Below, one piece after another: positions 9,060 to 19,150 of a stretch of 64,000 bases of DNA. Source of the DNA: Streptococcus cuniculipharyngis (GTDB lineage: Bacteria; Bacillota; Bacilli; Lactobacillales; Streptococcaceae); contig NZ_VOHL01000002.1 in assembly GCF_007859195.1 (NCBI RefSeq), positions 186,001 to 250,000 on the forward strand, in the 5' to 3' direction. The notes under the pieces are model-generated. The model worked only from the letters and a program-made list of their open reading frames with translations, was not told the origin of the DNA and did not search any database. The translations under genes and the position numbers were made by a program. Within the stretch, counting starts at the first letter, position 1, and each line of letters starts with the position of its first letter.

Positions 9060-10172
9060 CTAGGTCTCCTTTTTTCTATTGGAATGTGGGCCTAAAACAA
9101 TTCTTCCCCAATTTTGTTCCAAAAGTTCTGTACTGCCTAGTTGGTAAACCCGATCCGCTTGTTGACTCACCTCATCCCATGGATCTTGCCCGATACGTGT
9201 GACTAGAGGGACTCGCTTTTTCAAACCAGCTAAATAGGTCTGACCTGCCGACGAAAAACCTAAAACTCTGATGGCTGACGGTAGCGGGGTTTCCTTGGCC
9301 TGAACTAAGATATAGGTCAAGACCCGCCTAATTCTGGCCTTGGTGTAGCGTTTGGTTGCTACTCGTTCCACTAAATCGTCAAAGTCTTTAGCCGGACCAA
9401 TAGCCGAGCAAATGCGACTAGCCAGTTCTTGACTGACTTGAAAAATAGTGGTCAAGTCTGGGTGAGTTAAAATTTGATAGCGTAAAAAGGGAAAATAAGT
9501 GTCCCAAGACACCTTAACCGCCTGTTCAAAACGACCGGCTTGAGGCATGACCTGCCGGAGAAAATCCCTATCCTGAGCATGCTTGCGAATGGCGGTCGCC
9601 GAGGCAAAATCGGTCACCTGACTCGAATCATGAAAGCCTGCCCCCAGGCGTTTGACAGGTTTCAATTCAATGTCACGACCAGCCACAGCCTTGGTATAAG
9701 CCAAAGCCAAAATATGATTGGGACTGGCCCCTGAAAAATCAATCCCAGCCAGCTTTGACCACATGGCCTGAGCCTTTTGGGGATAGGAGAGTTCTTGCGG
9801 GAGTTGGCTGAGAAAATCCACCATCTCTACTCCCTTGTCAGCATAAGTCCTAGCCAGAGCATTATAGTCCATAAGCTCTTCCGTACCAAAGGTCAGTTGA
9901 CTTATCCCCAATTTGGCTAAAATGTCCACAGCTCCTTGGGCAAAATAATCGGCCGACTGGACCGCTACCAGAAAGGGCAACTCCACCACCAAATCCGCTC
10001 CGCTGGCCAAGGCCATCTCTGCTCTAGTCCACTTATCCACAATGGCTGGTTCCCCCCGCTGCATGAAATTGCCAGACATGGCCACAATTCTCAAGCCCTC
10101 TGCCTGCTGCAAGAGGTAGGCATGGCCATTATGAAGAGGGTTAAATTCGGCAATAATCCCTGTGACTGTCAT
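9060..10172 (-). CDS. tmcAL: tRNA(Met) cytidine acetate ligase TmcAL (YlbM family)
   Basis: Acetate-dependent ligase that modifies the wobble cytidine of elongator tRNA(Met) to N4-acetylcytidine. The nucleotidyltransferase-type motif [13 protein letters not shown] is at the N-terminus, and the family's C-terminal helical region is complete (370 aa). I chose the internal ATG over an earlier in-frame start: it overlaps the stop of the upstream methyltransferase gene as ATGA, the usual coupling signal, and matches the family N-terminus MTVTGII. Confidence 0.9.
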   Translation of the reverse strand: MTVTGIIAEFNPLHNGHAYLLQQAEGLRIVAMSGNFMQRGEPAIVDKWTRAEMALASGADLVVELPFLVAVQSADYFAQGAVDILAKLGISQLTFGTEELMDYNALARTYADKGVEMVDFLSQLPQELSYPQKAQAMWSKLAGIDFSGASPNHILALAYTKAVAGRDIELKPVKRLGAGFHDSSQVTDFASATAIRKHAQDRDFLRQVMPQAGRFEQAVKVSWDTYFPFLRYQILTHPDLTTIFQVSQELASRICSAIGPAKDFDDLVERVATKRYTKARIRRVLTYILVQAKETPLPSAIRVLGFSSAGQTYLAGLKKRVPLVTRIGQDPWDEVSQQADRVYQLGSTELLEQNWGRIVLGPHSNRKKET

Positions 10173-10909
10173 TTTTTGGCCACAAAAAACCAACGAGCGG
10201 AGGTTTCAGTTGGCTCCTTATCTTCAAAATCAGCATAGACCTTAACATCCCTAAAACCCGCCTGCTCTAGTAAGATATCGTAGGTCAAGAGTTCATAGGT
10301 TCGCTCCTCATGGACCTCATCATAGCGACTAAAACGGCCATCAGCTTCCTTGATGAAAAAGGTCAATTCATGAACAATGGAGTGGGGGGGCTCATCAGCA
10401 TAAGTGTCCCAAACCATGGCAAAATCTTCAGCATTTTCATGGTAAGAATAACCAGGAAAAACCTCATCGGTCTGATAAGTTGAGTGGACATCAAAAATAA
10501 AAGTCCCCCCTTCTGCTAGGTGGTCATAAACCTGAGCAAAGGTATCGCCCATCTCTACCTCGTCAGCCAAATAGCAAAGGCTGTCGGAATAGCAGGTCAC
10601 CAAATCAAAGGTGTCCAAACCAGACAAATCTAACATGTTACCCGCTACAAAGTCTATACTTTGCTTGCCAGCTTGGGCCCGTTTTTGAGCCAAATCCAAC
10701 ATCTCTCTGCTCAAGTCCAAGCCTGTTACCTGAAAACCTGCTTGGGCAAAACGCAAGGATTGAATCCCCGTCCCACAGGCTAGCTCCAAGAGACGTTTGC
10801 CCTTGGCTTTTTGGGGAAAATGGCGGAGCGAAAAATCCGTCCACTTATCATACAAAGAATCATCCATTACCGCATCATAGACTGATGCGAAAGTTTCATA
10901 AGTTGCCAT
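10169..10909 (-). CDS. yqeM: Class I SAM-dependent methyltransferase (YqeM)
   Basis: 246-aa methyltransferase. The SAM-binding motif [17 protein letters not shown] is at about residues 40-55, followed by the acidic motif LDLS and the post-motif [14 protein letters not shown]. In Bacilli this family is encoded after rsfS in the nadD-yqeK-rsfS cluster, as here. Its substrate has not been established to my knowledge. It overlaps the upstream HIT gene by 14 bp and couples to tmcAL by ATGA. Confidence 0.88.
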   Translation of the reverse strand: MATYETFASVYDAVMDDSLYDKWTDFSLRHFPQKAKGKRLLELACGTGIQSLRFAQAGFQVTGLDLSREMLDLAQKRAQAGKQSIDFVAGNMLDLSGLDTFDLVTCYSDSLCYLADEVEMGDTFAQVYDHLAEGGTFIFDVHSTYQTDEVFPGYSYHENAEDFAMVWDTYADEPPHSIVHELTFFIKEADGRFSRYDEVHEERTYELLTYDILLEQAGFRDVKVYADFEDKEPTETSARWFFVAKK

Positions 10910-11372
10910 GTTTTTTCTCCAGTTTTTCTAATGCAGCTTGAAGTTTTTCTTTCATACCTGTCAATTCTTTGGCAGTAGGTTCTTTATCTTGATGATACAT
11001 AAGCTCCATAGGATACCACCAGACCGGCCCTTTACCATTATGACCATACTCCCCTAAATCTCCATCTTTCCGTGGAAAGAGATGCCAGTGAACATGAGCG
11101 TCACCATTCCCAAGTAATTCACAATTCATTTTATCCGCTCCAAAAGCCAACTTTACAGCTTCTGCCACGTCTGCCATTTCAGATAAGAACAAATCACGCT
11201 CAGACTTGTTAAGCTGGTCCAACTCCGTTACATGATGTTTACCGAGAAACAAAGTATAGCCTTGGAAATGTTGGTGGTCACCTAGCACAACATAACCTGT
11301 TTTTAATTCTTTCACAAAATAAGGATTTTGCTTTTCCTTTATCATCTCAATACGAGAACAAATTAAACACAT
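10896..11372 (-). CDS. HIT-family nucleotide hydrolase, inserted in the yqe cluster
   Basis: 158-aa histidine-triad protein. The active-site triad is HVHWHLFPR (about residues 93-101), and the N-terminus MCLICSRI carries the CxxC pair found in some HIT proteins. Such enzymes hydrolyse dinucleoside polyphosphates or nucleotide conjugates. GAGGAG stands 8 bases before the ATG. It lies between rsfS and yqeM, where the usual cluster has no HIT gene, and a terminator-like palindrome stands in front of it. It could therefore be an insertion with its own control. Substrate unknown. Confidence 0.87.
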   Translation of the reverse strand: MCLICSRIEMIKEKQNPYFVKELKTGYVVLGDHQHFQGYTLFLGKHHVTELDQLNKSERDLFLSEMADVAEAVKLAFGADKMNCELLGNGDAHVHWHLFPRKDGDLGEYGHNGKGPVWWYPMELMYHQDKEPTAKELTGMKEKLQAALEKLEKKHGNL

Positions 11373-11389
11373 TCTTTCATCTCCTCACG

Positions 11390-11414
11390 AAAAACCTTGT
11401 TCCGGGAACAAGGT
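11390..11414 (-). terminator. Palindromic terminator/attenuator after rsfS
   Basis: A 10-bp perfect stem, ACCTTGTTCC and GGAACAAGGT, is separated by a single base and followed on the minus strand by TTTT. It lies between rsfS and the HIT gene and would reduce read-through into the HIT-yqeM-tmcAL part. Confidence 0.7.
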
Positions 11415-11423
11415 CACATAGGC

Positions 11424-11777
11424 TTATGCTAAAAATTCGTCAAGATCAAGCAGGGGAGCTTGATGCCAGAGTTTTTCTAAATTGTAGTGTAGACGCTCAT
11501 CTTCTGAGAAGACGTGCAAAATAACACTGTTGAGGTCCAGCAAGACCCAACCAGCCTTACTATCACCCTCGAGGTGAGTAACTGCTTGACCTGCTTCTTT
11601 CATCTTGTCACGGACATTGTCACAAATCGCTTCCAACTGGCGACTATTGCTACTACTAGCAATGACAAAATAATCGGTCATGGTAGTCAGCTCCCGCAAA
11701 TCCAAAATGACCACATCTTCTGCTCGTTTTTCATCACAAGCCTTTACAATCAACGATAATAATTCTTTTTCTGTCAT
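11424..11777 (-). CDS. rsfS: Ribosome silencing factor RsfS
   Basis: 117-aa RsfS/YbeB/Iojap protein, which binds ribosomal protein uL14 and blocks subunit joining under starvation. Typical family segments are seen: [24 protein letters not shown] starts in the first third, and [15 protein letters not shown] near residues 77-91. It follows yqeK by 12 bases as in other Bacilli. Identity is secure from motif, size and context. Confidence 0.94.
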   Translation of the reverse strand: MTEKELLSLIVKACDEKRAEDVVILDLRELTTMTDYFVIASSSNSRQLEAICDNVRDKMKEAGQAVTHLEGDSKAGWVLLDLNSVILHVFSEDERLHYNLEKLWHQAPLLDLDEFLA

Positions 11778-11789
11778 AATCTTTCTCTT

Positions 11790-12374
11790 TTACAAATAGT
11801 GAATATAGGCATTATAAGTATCTAGAGTCTGCGGATAGATGGGCATCCCCTTTTGAGCCAAATAGGCCACCGTGGCCGCTGTTTCGTAGGCCACCGCCTG
11901 ATTGAGGGAGATCTTCGCGATTTCCCTTGCTTGGTCAACCCCTGGAAAATCCCTGCCACACTCAATATAATCTGCCACATAGACCACCTTATCTAGGTCT
12001 GTCATCTGACTGGAACCAACCGTATGGTAGGCAATGGCCTGAAGAATATCGGCATCCGTCAAGCCCAATTCTGCTTGGATGACATAGGGACCAAGGAGGC
12101 CATGCCAGACATTATTATTCCAAGCTTTCAAAGCTGGGTCCAACTGGTGCTGGTCAATCAAGGTTAGAAAATCTTGGTCAGCTAGCTCCTTGGCATAATC
12201 ATGCAAGAGCCCTGCCAGACCAGCCTTGGTTTCATCAAGGCCATAACGTTTAGCCAAATCAATACTGGCTTCTTCCACTCTTAGACAATGTGCCAAACGT
12301 TTGGGACTGAGTCGCTCTGCCATTTTTTCCAAAAGGAAGGAACGCCCACCTGTAACATAGTCAGCATAAGTCAT
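11790..12374 (-). CDS. yqeK: HD-domain hydrolase YqeK
   Basis: 194-aa HD-domain phosphohydrolase. The metal-binding His-Asp pair is in [11 protein letters not shown] (about residue 56), with an upstream His in [10 protein letters not shown] and the later [13 protein letters not shown] loop. YqeK proteins hydrolyse diadenosine tetraphosphate symmetrically. The gene overlaps nadD by the ATGA arrangement, so translation is coupled to NAD synthesis. Confidence 0.92.
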   Translation of the reverse strand: MTYADYVTGGRSFLLEKMAERLSPKRLAHCLRVEEASIDLAKRYGLDETKAGLAGLLHDYAKELADQDFLTLIDQHQLDPALKAWNNNVWHGLLGPYVIQAELGLTDADILQAIAYHTVGSSQMTDLDKVVYVADYIECGRDFPGVDQAREIAKISLNQAVAYETAATVAYLAQKGMPIYPQTLDTYNAYIHYL

Positions 12375-13003
12375 CGGTAAAGCCCCTCTTTCTCAATATA
12401 GGCCAAAACATCTTGAGGCAAGAGGAAGTTGGGACGACGATTTTTCTTAATAAAATCACGCACCATGCTGGACGAAATATCCATCAAGGGCACATCGACC
12501 CAAATCACAGGATAGCTGGTACCAGCCTTATATTTAGGACGCTGAACACCGACAAATTGAACCAACTGAATCAGCTCGTCAATCCGGTGCCACTTGGAAA
12601 GATAATCCACCATATCCGCACCAATGATAAAATAATAGTCCACATCAGGATTTTTCTCGGTTAGGAGCTTCATGGTATCGTAGGTGTAACTAATGCCTTT
12701 TCGCTCTAATTCAATGGTCTCAATGGCCAGACCCTCAACTCCTGCAATGGCTAGCTGCAACATGTTCAAGCGATGATTTTCAGCAATGGTTTCTTTCTTG
12801 TCTACATGGGGAGGCAAGTATTCTGGCATGAGAAAGACCTCATCAAGACCCAGTTGCTGTCTGACCTGATCTGCCACCACCAAGTGAGCATTGTGAACTG
12901 GGTTAAAATTGCCACCCAAAATCCCCACCTGACGGCGATTACTATCCTTTTTTTCTACTTCTAATTCCACCTTGGTAAAGGGGGTTAGTAGTTCAATTGC
13001 CAT
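12371..13003 (-). CDS. nadD: Nicotinate-nucleotide adenylyltransferase NadD
   Basis: Adenylates nicotinate mononucleotide in NAD synthesis. The nucleotidyltransferase motif [16 protein letters not shown] is at about residues 30-45 after a 25-residue extension typical of streptococcal NadD. The second motif [13 protein letters not shown] is near the C-terminus. 210 aa, full length. It is co-transcribed with yhbY upstream and yqeK downstream. Confidence 0.95.
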   Translation of the reverse strand: MAIELLTPFTKVELEVEKKDSNRRQVGILGGNFNPVHNAHLVVADQVRQQLGLDEVFLMPEYLPPHVDKKETIAENHRLNMLQLAIAGVEGLAIETIELERKGISYTYDTMKLLTEKNPDVDYYFIIGADMVDYLSKWHRIDELIQLVQFVGVQRPKYKAGTSYPVIWVDVPLMDISSSMVRDFIKKNRRPNFLLPQDVLAYIEKEGLYR

Positions 13004-13023
13004 AAGCCCTCCTTGTCCTGCTC

Positions 13024-13332
13024 CTAGATAGCCTTAACCTTAGGAGATAATTTGCGATTTTCCTTGCGACTGGATTCCTTATATAAAATCAAAATCCGAC
13101 CAATTTTCAAGACGGTATCCACACCGATTTCTTCCTCTAAAATTTCGGCCACTTCATGAATGTTCTCGTCCGTATTTTGTAACAAGGTGACCTTGATTAA
13201 CTCCCTAGCGTCCAAGGCATGACGAACACTGGTTTTAATTTGGTCATTGAGCCCATTTTTACCAATCTGGATAATCGGTTTTAGGTGATGGGCTTCACTC
13301 TTCAAAAAGGCACGTTGTTTACTGGTTAGCAT
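13024..13332 (-). CDS. yhbY: YhbY-type RNA-binding protein (CRM domain)
   Basis: 102-aa CRM-domain protein associated with pre-50S ribosomal particles. It starts MLTSKQRAFLKSEAHHLKPI and has the characteristic IGKNGL loop (about residues 23-28). Position between yqeH and nadD is conserved in Firmicutes. Confidence 0.93.
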   Translation of the reverse strand: MLTSKQRAFLKSEAHHLKPIIQIGKNGLNDQIKTSVRHALDARELIKVTLLQNTDENIHEVAEILEEEIGVDTVLKIGRILILYKESSRKENRKLSPKVKAI

Positions 13333-13347
13333 TTCTTTTTTCCTTTA

Positions 13348-14454
13348 CTAAATAATTGCTCGTCTCAACATGACGCCGACACCCTCTGGTGCCCAAGCCG
13401 CCAGTCTCGCTGGTTGACTGACCCGAATCCAACCCAGACCGGAAAAGACCACGTCTGTCTTGTCACTGACGGTAAATTCGTGGCGAACGAGGGGCGGAAA
13501 ATCAGCCAATTCTGCCTGACTCGGTGGGGCTAATAAATCCCCCTTGTGTTTGGCATAAAACTCATCTGCACCAGCCAGTTTGGTCCGATGAAGAGGGAGA
13601 TTATTGTCAAAAAAGCCTGTAAAACCCTGCTTATCACCAGCCAGGTAATCAAAACGAGCCAGGCCAGCCAAAAATAAGGTTTGACCGCTATTGAGCTGGT
13701 AGGTCTTAGGTTTGATTTCTTTCTTGGGGCTGACATAGTTGAGGTTTTTGGCGGTTAAATAATGGGCCATCTGGTGGCGATGAATAATGCCTGGCGTATC
13801 AAAAATATAAGAGCCGTCATCTAAGGGAATTTCAATCTTATCAAGGGTTGTCCCTGGGAAACGCGACGTGGTAATTAGGTCCTTATCGCCGGTAATTTCT
13901 TGAATAATGGCATTAATCAGGGTTGATTTACCAACATTGGTCACCCCAACCACATAAACATCACGTCCCTTGCGATACTGCTCAATCTTGTCAATCAGGT
14001 CCTTGATGGCCTGCTTATTTTTGGCACTGGTCAAGACCACATCCACTGGTCGCAAACCTTCCTCATGGGCTCGTTCGGTCAGCCATTGGCTGATTTTACT
14101 GTCCTTGACTGACTTGGGTAAGATGTCTTTTTTATTGCCGACTAGCAAGATATCATTGCCAGCCACAAAGCGGGCCAAACCTGGAATGACTGAACCATTA
14201 AAGTCAAAAATATCAACCACGTTGACCACCAAGGCTTGGCTATCACCAACACTGTGCAGGAGATTTAAAAAATCATCATCTGAGAGCTGCACATCTGTGA
14301 TGTCGTTATAGTGACGCAGGCGAAAACAACGCTGACAATAGAGATTACCCGTTTCTAACCCCTTGTCCAAGGCCGCCTTGGGGGTAAAACCTGCCGCTTC
14401 CTTATCTTCTGTTTGAATCGCAATACCGCAACCGATACAATGTAAACGTTCCAC
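13348..14454 (-). CDS. yqeH: Ribosome biogenesis GTPase YqeH
   Basis: Circularly permuted GTPase needed for 30S assembly, 368 aa. An N-terminal zinc finger is formed by CIGCG and CQRCF. The permuted G motifs follow in order: NKKD (G4, about residue 107), G5 TSAK, then Walker A GVTNVGKSTL (about residue 170) and DTPG (G3). Its ATG directly follows the yqeG stop, so the two are coupled. Confidence 0.95.
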   Translation of the reverse strand: MERLHCIGCGIAIQTEDKEAAGFTPKAALDKGLETGNLYCQRCFRLRHYNDITDVQLSDDDFLNLLHSVGDSQALVVNVVDIFDFNGSVIPGLARFVAGNDILLVGNKKDILPKSVKDSKISQWLTERAHEEGLRPVDVVLTSAKNKQAIKDLIDKIEQYRKGRDVYVVGVTNVGKSTLINAIIQEITGDKDLITTSRFPGTTLDKIEIPLDDGSYIFDTPGIIHRHQMAHYLTAKNLNYVSPKKEIKPKTYQLNSGQTLFLAGLARFDYLAGDKQGFTGFFDNNLPLHRTKLAGADEFYAKHKGDLLAPPSQAELADFPPLVRHEFTVSDKTDVVFSGLGWIRVSQPARLAAWAPEGVGVMLRRAII

Positions 14455-14982
14455 TTAAATTTCCTTTTGATACTTTATTTTACCGTATTTTTCTTCAATT
14501 TTAGCCAAGACCCGACGTTCCCTAGCCCGGTTAAATTTGGTGTTCCAGGCATCTGATGTCACCAAAGGCTTAACCAAAATTGAGCGAATGCCTGCCCGAT
14601 GGCTGGCCCGAATATCCGTCATCAGTTGGTCACCGACCATGACCACCTCCTCACGATTGAAACCATAGCGGTCAATGGCCTGATCAATGCCCTTAGTGAA
14701 GGGTTTCATGGCCCGACTGACAAAATCGACACCAAATTTCTCCACGGCCCGTTTAACCCGAGCGTGTTTATTGTTAGAAACCACCACAACTGGCAAATCG
14801 GCAATGGTCATCTCGTCCAACCAGGCCCGCAGTTCAGGGGTGCCATCCGGATTGTTCCATGCGATTAAGGTGTTATCCAAATCCACCAAGACTGCCTTAA
14901 TACCATGACGACGCAGGCTCTCCGGTGTCAAATCATAAACTGCCTCAACCGCAAAGGTCGGTATATAATCTTCGATACTCAC
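14455..14982 (-). CDS. yqeG: YqeG family HAD-IIIA phosphatase
   Basis: 175-aa HAD-superfamily protein. Motif I VDLDNTLI (about residues 33-40), motif II VVSNN, and a downstream GDQLMTDI (motif IV) are intact, so it should be a phosphatase; some relatives act on phosphatidylglycerophosphate. I prefer the GTG start that has GGAG six bases upstream and gives MSIEDYIPTFAVEAV, over an earlier in-frame GTG that overlaps this ribosome site. First gene of the cluster. Confidence 0.9.
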   Translation of the reverse strand: MSIEDYIPTFAVEAVYDLTPESLRRHGIKAVLVDLDNTLIAWNNPDGTPELRAWLDEMTIADLPVVVVSNNKHARVKRAVEKFGVDFVSRAMKPFTKGIDQAIDRYGFNREEVVMVGDQLMTDIRASHRAGIRSILVKPLVTSDAWNTKFNRARERRVLAKIEEKYGKIKYQKEI

Positions 14983-15039
14983 ATCATTCTCCACATTTAT
15001 ATAGTCTTCTCTATTCTAGCATAAAAAAGGAATTTTTGC

Positions 15040-15070
15040 AGAGAAAAAGGAAGTCCTCCAAGTGACTTCC
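15040..15070 (-). terminator. gatB terminator
   Basis: Minus strand: GGAAGTC and GACTTCC arms around an 8-base loop, followed by TTTTTCTC. Confidence 0.75.
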
Positions 15071-15077
15071 TCTCTTT

Positions 15078-16514
15078 CTAATCCAATAATTTAGCCAATT
15101 CTTCCTTAAGGAGAGCTTGGGCTACTTGTGGGTTGGCCTGACCCTTGGTTGCCTTCATCAGGAAACCGGTAAAGGCCTTATCAGCATTACGCTTGCCAGA
15201 CTTGAAGTCTGCTACCGCTGCCTCATTGTCCGCAAAAACTTGATGAATGATTGGAATTAGCACAGCTGGGTCAGAAATTTGGACCAGACCAGCTTTTTCC
15301 ACATAAGCCTTGGCTGAACCACCCTCCTTGGCCAAATGAACAAAGACTTTCTTGGCAATTTTTGACGAGATGGTACCATCAGCAATCAAGCCAATCATTT
15401 CGACCAAGTTAGCCGGTGTGAGGCTGATTTGCTCAATGGTTAGACTTTCGGTGTTCAGGTACTGGGCCACTTCACCTTGGAGCCAGTTGGATACCTGTTT
15501 GGCATCACCACCCAAAGCAACTGCCTCTTCAAAGAAATCAGAAGTTGCCTTGCTAGCTGTTAACTGGCCAGCATCATAGTCCGTCAAGCCCAGACTGAGG
15601 TATTTGGCACGGCGTTCCTTGGGAAATTCTGGCAATTCTGCCCGCACTTGCTCAATCCAAGTGTCATCAATCTCAAAAATAGGAAGGTCTGGCTCGGGGA
15701 AATAACGGTAGTCACTTGCTCCCTCCTTGACCCGCATGAGGATGGTTTCGCCCGTGGCTTCATCATAACGACGCGTTTCCTGACGGATCTGCCCGCCTGA
15801 ACGCAAGACTTCTGCCTGACGTTTTTGCTCATAAGCCAAGCCCTTACGCACATAGTTAAAAGAGTTGAGGTTTTTCAGCTCGGTCTTAGTACCAAATTCT
15901 TCCTGCCCATAAGGACGCAGAGAGATATTGGCATCTACCCGCATGGAGCCCTCTTCCATCTTGACATCAGAAATACCAGTGTACTGGATGACTTCTTTGA
16001 GGGCTGTCAAGTAGGCATAGGCTTCCTCGGGACTCCGCATATCAGCCTCAGAAACAATCTCAATCAAAGGCACCCCCTGACGGTTAAGGTCAACATAGGA
16101 ATAGCCATCTGTACCGTGGGTATTTTTCCCTGCATCCTCTTCCAGATGGGCCCGTTCAATACGGATTTTTTTCGTGGAACCATCTGGCAAATCAATCTCA
16201 ATCCAGCCATTGTAGCCGATAGGCTCGTCAAACTGGGAAATCTGATAGGCCTTGGGATTATCTGGGTAAAAATAATTCTTCCGATCAAAGTGCATCCGCT
16301 GATGGATGTCCATATTTAGGGCAAGGGCAGCCTTGATGCCTGCGTCAATGACCCCCTTGTTAATGACAGGCAAGACACCGGGGAAGGACCAGTCAATGAC
16401 ATTGGTATTGACATTGGGATCCTCACCAAAGTGGGCTGGAGAAGGCGAGAAGATTTTGGAATTGGTCTTGAGTTCAACATGGACTTCCAAGCCAATAATC
16501 GTTTCAAAATTCAT
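15078..16514 (-). CDS. gatB: Asp/Glu-tRNA amidotransferase subunit B
   Basis: tRNA-binding kinase subunit of the GatCAB complex that converts Glu-tRNA(Gln) to Gln-tRNA(Gln). 478 aa. The N-terminus [13 protein letters not shown]-type motif is present ([15 protein letters not shown]), followed by [19 protein letters not shown] and [10 protein letters not shown]. The YqeY-like tail domain occupies the last ~140 residues. Its start meets the gatA stop, so the operon is tightly coupled. Confidence 0.97.
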   Translation of the reverse strand: MNFETIIGLEVHVELKTNSKIFSPSPAHFGEDPNVNTNVIDWSFPGVLPVINKGVIDAGIKAALALNMDIHQRMHFDRKNYFYPDNPKAYQISQFDEPIGYNGWIEIDLPDGSTKKIRIERAHLEEDAGKNTHGTDGYSYVDLNRQGVPLIEIVSEADMRSPEEAYAYLTALKEVIQYTGISDVKMEEGSMRVDANISLRPYGQEEFGTKTELKNLNSFNYVRKGLAYEQKRQAEVLRSGGQIRQETRRYDEATGETILMRVKEGASDYRYFPEPDLPIFEIDDTWIEQVRAELPEFPKERRAKYLSLGLTDYDAGQLTASKATSDFFEEAVALGGDAKQVSNWLQGEVAQYLNTESLTIEQISLTPANLVEMIGLIADGTISSKIAKKVFVHLAKEGGSAKAYVEKAGLVQISDPAVLIPIIHQVFADNEAAVADFKSGKRNADKAFTGFLMKATKGQANPQVAQALLKEELAKLLD

Positions 16515-17977
16515 TAGTTAGCACCTCCAAAAATCACTGGTTGTTGCTTGTGGTAGTCGGTCGTTGCTTCAAAAGCTGCCGCCACTTGATAGATGGTTGC
16601 CTCGCTATATTTTGGCCCAATCAACTGTAAACCAACTGGCAGACCGTCCACAAAACCAGATGGGATAGAAATGGCAGGAAGACCAGCCAGATTGACAGGA
16701 ATGGTCAGCAAGTCACTCAAATACATGGCTACAGGGTCATGTTGCTGCGAATCCAAATCATAAGCTACCGTTGGAGTGGTTGGCCCTAGAATCAAATCAT
16801 AGTCAGCAAAGACCTTGGCAAAATCCTCAATAATCAAGGTTCTGACCTGACCTGCCTTCTTGAAATAGGCATCATAATAACCTGATGACAGGCTAAAGGT
16901 ACCCAGCATAATCCGACGTTTGACCTCTTCGCCAAAACCTTCACTACGAGTATTGACATAAACATCATCCAGATTGGCTACATTTTCCGTGCGATAACCA
17001 TAGCGGATGCCATCAAAACGTTGCAGATTTGACGATGCTTCTGATGAGGCGATAATGTAGTAAACCGCCACGCCATACTTGCTATGAGGTAGGCTAACTT
17101 CCTCAATCACCGCCCCCAAGTTTTCCAAGTGCTGCGCCGCAGCCAAGATATTTTCCTTAATCTTAGGATCAATTCCCTCGCCTAGATATTCCTTAGGCAG
17201 GGCAATCTTCATGCCCTTAATATCCTGACCAAGCTTGCTGGTAAAGTCCACAGGTTGATTAGCTGACGTCGAATCCTTGCGATCATAACCTGAAATCACC
17301 TCTAGCAGCTGGGCGTTTTCCTTAACCGTAGGAGCAAAAGGACCAATCTGATCCAAGGAACTACCAAAAGCAATCAGACCGTAACGTGACACTCGTCCAT
17401 AGGTCGGCTTGAAACCAACGATACCATTAAAAGCTGCTGGCTGACGAATGGACCCGCCCGTGTCAGACCCTAGAGATAGCCGGACCTGACCCGCTGCAAC
17501 TGCCGATGCTGATCCACCTGATGAGCCGCCAGGTACCTTGGTCAAATCCCAAGCATTCTTCGACTTTTTGAAATAAGATGTCTCGGTTGATCCCCCCATG
17601 GCAAATTCATCCATATTGGTCTTACCGATGACAATCATCCCTCGGTCGTAGGCTTGAGCCACGCTGGTTGCATCAAAGATTGGGGTATAGTTGTGCAGCA
17701 TTTTAGAGGCTGCTGTCGTCAAAATCCCCTTGGTTGAGATATTGTCTTTGACGGCCAAGGGAATACCACTCATGACATCAGCAGCATCAATCCCCTCTTT
17801 ATCTAGGGCTTCCGCTTGAGCCAAGGCCTCTTTTTCTGAAATCGTGATGAAAGAGCCAACAGCCTCCTCACGTTCGTGAATATCAGCCAGAGTAGCCTGA
17901 GTTAGTTCAAGGGCAGAAATCTCCTTTTTAACCAGGAGGTCATGCAATTCATCAATGGTCTTGTGATTAAAGGTCAT
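16514..17977 (-). CDS. gatA: Asp/Glu-tRNA amidotransferase subunit A
   Basis: Amidase-signature subunit that supplies ammonia from glutamine. The catalytic Lys is in [10 protein letters not shown] (about residue 79), and the Ser/cis-Ser pair is in the glycine-serine loop [13 protein letters not shown] (about 150-162) with [12 protein letters not shown] after it. 487 aa, normal length. It overlaps gatC and gatB by one base each. Confidence 0.97.
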   Translation of the reverse strand: MTFNHKTIDELHDLLVKKEISALELTQATLADIHEREEAVGSFITISEKEALAQAEALDKEGIDAADVMSGIPLAVKDNISTKGILTTAASKMLHNYTPIFDATSVAQAYDRGMIVIGKTNMDEFAMGGSTETSYFKKSKNAWDLTKVPGGSSGGSASAVAAGQVRLSLGSDTGGSIRQPAAFNGIVGFKPTYGRVSRYGLIAFGSSLDQIGPFAPTVKENAQLLEVISGYDRKDSTSANQPVDFTSKLGQDIKGMKIALPKEYLGEGIDPKIKENILAAAQHLENLGAVIEEVSLPHSKYGVAVYYIIASSEASSNLQRFDGIRYGYRTENVANLDDVYVNTRSEGFGEEVKRRIMLGTFSLSSGYYDAYFKKAGQVRTLIIEDFAKVFADYDLILGPTTPTVAYDLDSQQHDPVAMYLSDLLTIPVNLAGLPAISIPSGFVDGLPVGLQLIGPKYSEATIYQVAAAFEATTDYHKQQPVIFGGAN

Positions 17978-18279
17978 TAGGCATCTCCTCCTTCTTCTAA
18001 GATGGCAGGTACTTTGATATAGTTGTTTTCCTGTTCAGGGACATTTTGAAAGAGGAGCTGGCGATCTTCTCCCTTTTCCGCCACATCTTCCCGCATCATA
18101 TTGATGGTGTCAGCCATGGTCGTTGTCACCGGCACCCCAGTTGTATCCACCTCATTCAAGAGTTCAATCATATCGACAATCTTGGTCAGACTCTCGGCAA
18201 AAGCACGAGTTTCTTGGTCAGAAAATGACAATTTAGACAAATTGGCCACATGACGAACTTCTGCTTCAGAAATTTTCAT
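17977..18279 (-). CDS. gatC: Asp/Glu-tRNA amidotransferase subunit C
   Basis: 100-aa GatC, the small scaffold that wraps GatA and GatB. It begins [19 protein letters not shown] as usual and ends with the segment rich in Glu and Asn typical of the family. First gene of gatCAB, preceded by an AAGGAGAAA ribosome site. Confidence 0.95.
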   Translation of the reverse strand: MKISEAEVRHVANLSKLSFSDQETRAFAESLTKIVDMIELLNEVDTTGVPVTTTMADTINMMREDVAEKGEDRQLLFQNVPEQENNYIKVPAILEEGGDA

Positions 18280-18359
18280 TAGTTTCTCCTTAACACTATA
18301 GTCCTTACTATTTTACCATATTTTACAAGGCTTGGGGCAATCAGATGCCGCAGCCATCA

Positions 18360-18387
18360 GAAAAAAAGCAGGTTCATTAACCTGCTT
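18360..18387 (-). terminator. Terminator of the NAD(P)-binding protein gene
   Basis: AAGCAGGTT / AACCTGCTT perfect arms with a 4-base loop, followed on the minus strand by TTTTTTT. Confidence 0.85.
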
Positions 18388-18396
18388 CTTATCACC

Positions 18397-19032
18397 TTAT
18401 CTACCAAGCAAGCTCACACGCTCTTGAAGATGCTGGCCACTTTCTAAAATAGCCACAAATCCCTTAGCGTAATCGGCATAGCTGATGGCACTTTGTCCCT
18501 TATCATTAAGGGTAAATACTTCACCAGCCAAAAGATACTCCCCCGTAATCGGCAAATCAACTTCAAATTCTGCCGCTGGACTAACAAAGGTCCACTTGAC
18601 ATCTTGACGTTGACGGATAAGGGCCAGGGCCCCTGCCTGAGCCTTGGCTAAGTCATAAAATTCAGCCGGAAAATCAGGTGTTTCAAAGAGCTGCAAACTA
18701 TGATCATCATTGACATAAAGACTGCCTGCCCCACCAACAATCAAAAGCTTTGTCTCGCTTCCCGCCAAAAGATCAGCCAAGAAAGCAACCACCTTTTCAT
18801 GCAAGTGAAGGGTCTCTGGACTAAAGGTGCCAAAGGCATCCACCACCGCATCAAAACCAGCCAAATCAACCTTGGTCAAGTCAAACAAATCCTTTTGTAC
18901 ATAGCTTTGAGCTTGAGACTGATTGATTTCACCACGGGCAAATCCGGTGACCTCATGACCCCGTGCAACCAATTCTGCGACAATGTGACGACCTGCCATA
19001 CCATTTGAGGCAATAACTGCAATTTTAGACAT
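18397..19032 (-). CDS. NAD(P)-binding Rossmann protein (SDR/NmrA type), probable Rrf2 target
   Basis: 211-aa atypical short-chain dehydrogenase. The N-terminal dinucleotide motif is IAVIASNGMAGRHIVAELVARGHEVTG in outline, with the Gly spacing of NmrA/BVR-B-like proteins. I chose the internal ATG because AAAGGAG lies six bases ahead and the product then starts at the fold (MSKIAVIAS). The gene is downstream of, and co-oriented with, an Rrf2 regulator, a pairing common for stress-induced NADH-dependent reductases. It is separated from it by a terminator and an 18-bp dyad. Substrate unknown. Confidence 0.82.
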   Translation of the reverse strand: MSKIAVIASNGMAGRHIVAELVARGHEVTGFARGEINQSQAQSYVQKDLFDLTKVDLAGFDAVVDAFGTFSPETLHLHEKVVAFLADLLAGSETKLLIVGGAGSLYVNDDHSLQLFETPDFPAEFYDLAKAQAGALALIRQRQDVKWTFVSPAAEFEVDLPITGEYLLAGEVFTLNDKGQSAISYADYAKGFVAILESGQHLQERVSLLGR

Positions 19033-19092
19033 CTTTTTCTCCTTTGTTGTCATATTTTTCATTACAATTATAGTTTACTCTATTTTTGTTGT

Positions 19093-19110
19093 AATGTCAA
19101 TATTTACATT
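19093..19110. promoter_or_regulatory. Dyad upstream of the NAD(P)-binding protein gene
   Basis: AATGTCAATATTTACATT is an 18-bp dyad with one mismatched pair (AATGT..AATATT..ACATT). It lies between the rrf2 terminator and the reductase start, so it is a candidate operator. A longer pair ATTACAA...TTGTAAT flanks the presumed promoter. Confidence 0.4.
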
Positions 19111-19150
19111 TCAAAAAAATAAAAAAAGTTTAATTTCTGAGAAATTAAAC
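19111..19150 (-). terminator. Terminator overlapping the 3' end of the Rrf2 gene
   Basis: GTTTAATTTC-TGA-GAAATTAAAC is a perfect 10-bp stem whose upstream arm includes the last codons and stop of the regulator gene. The minus strand continues into a run of T residues. Confidence 0.85.

Noticed and set aside
9060-10193. Longer tmcAL reading with seven extra residues
   Set aside because: The ATGA overlap with yqeM and the family N-terminus fix the start at 10172.
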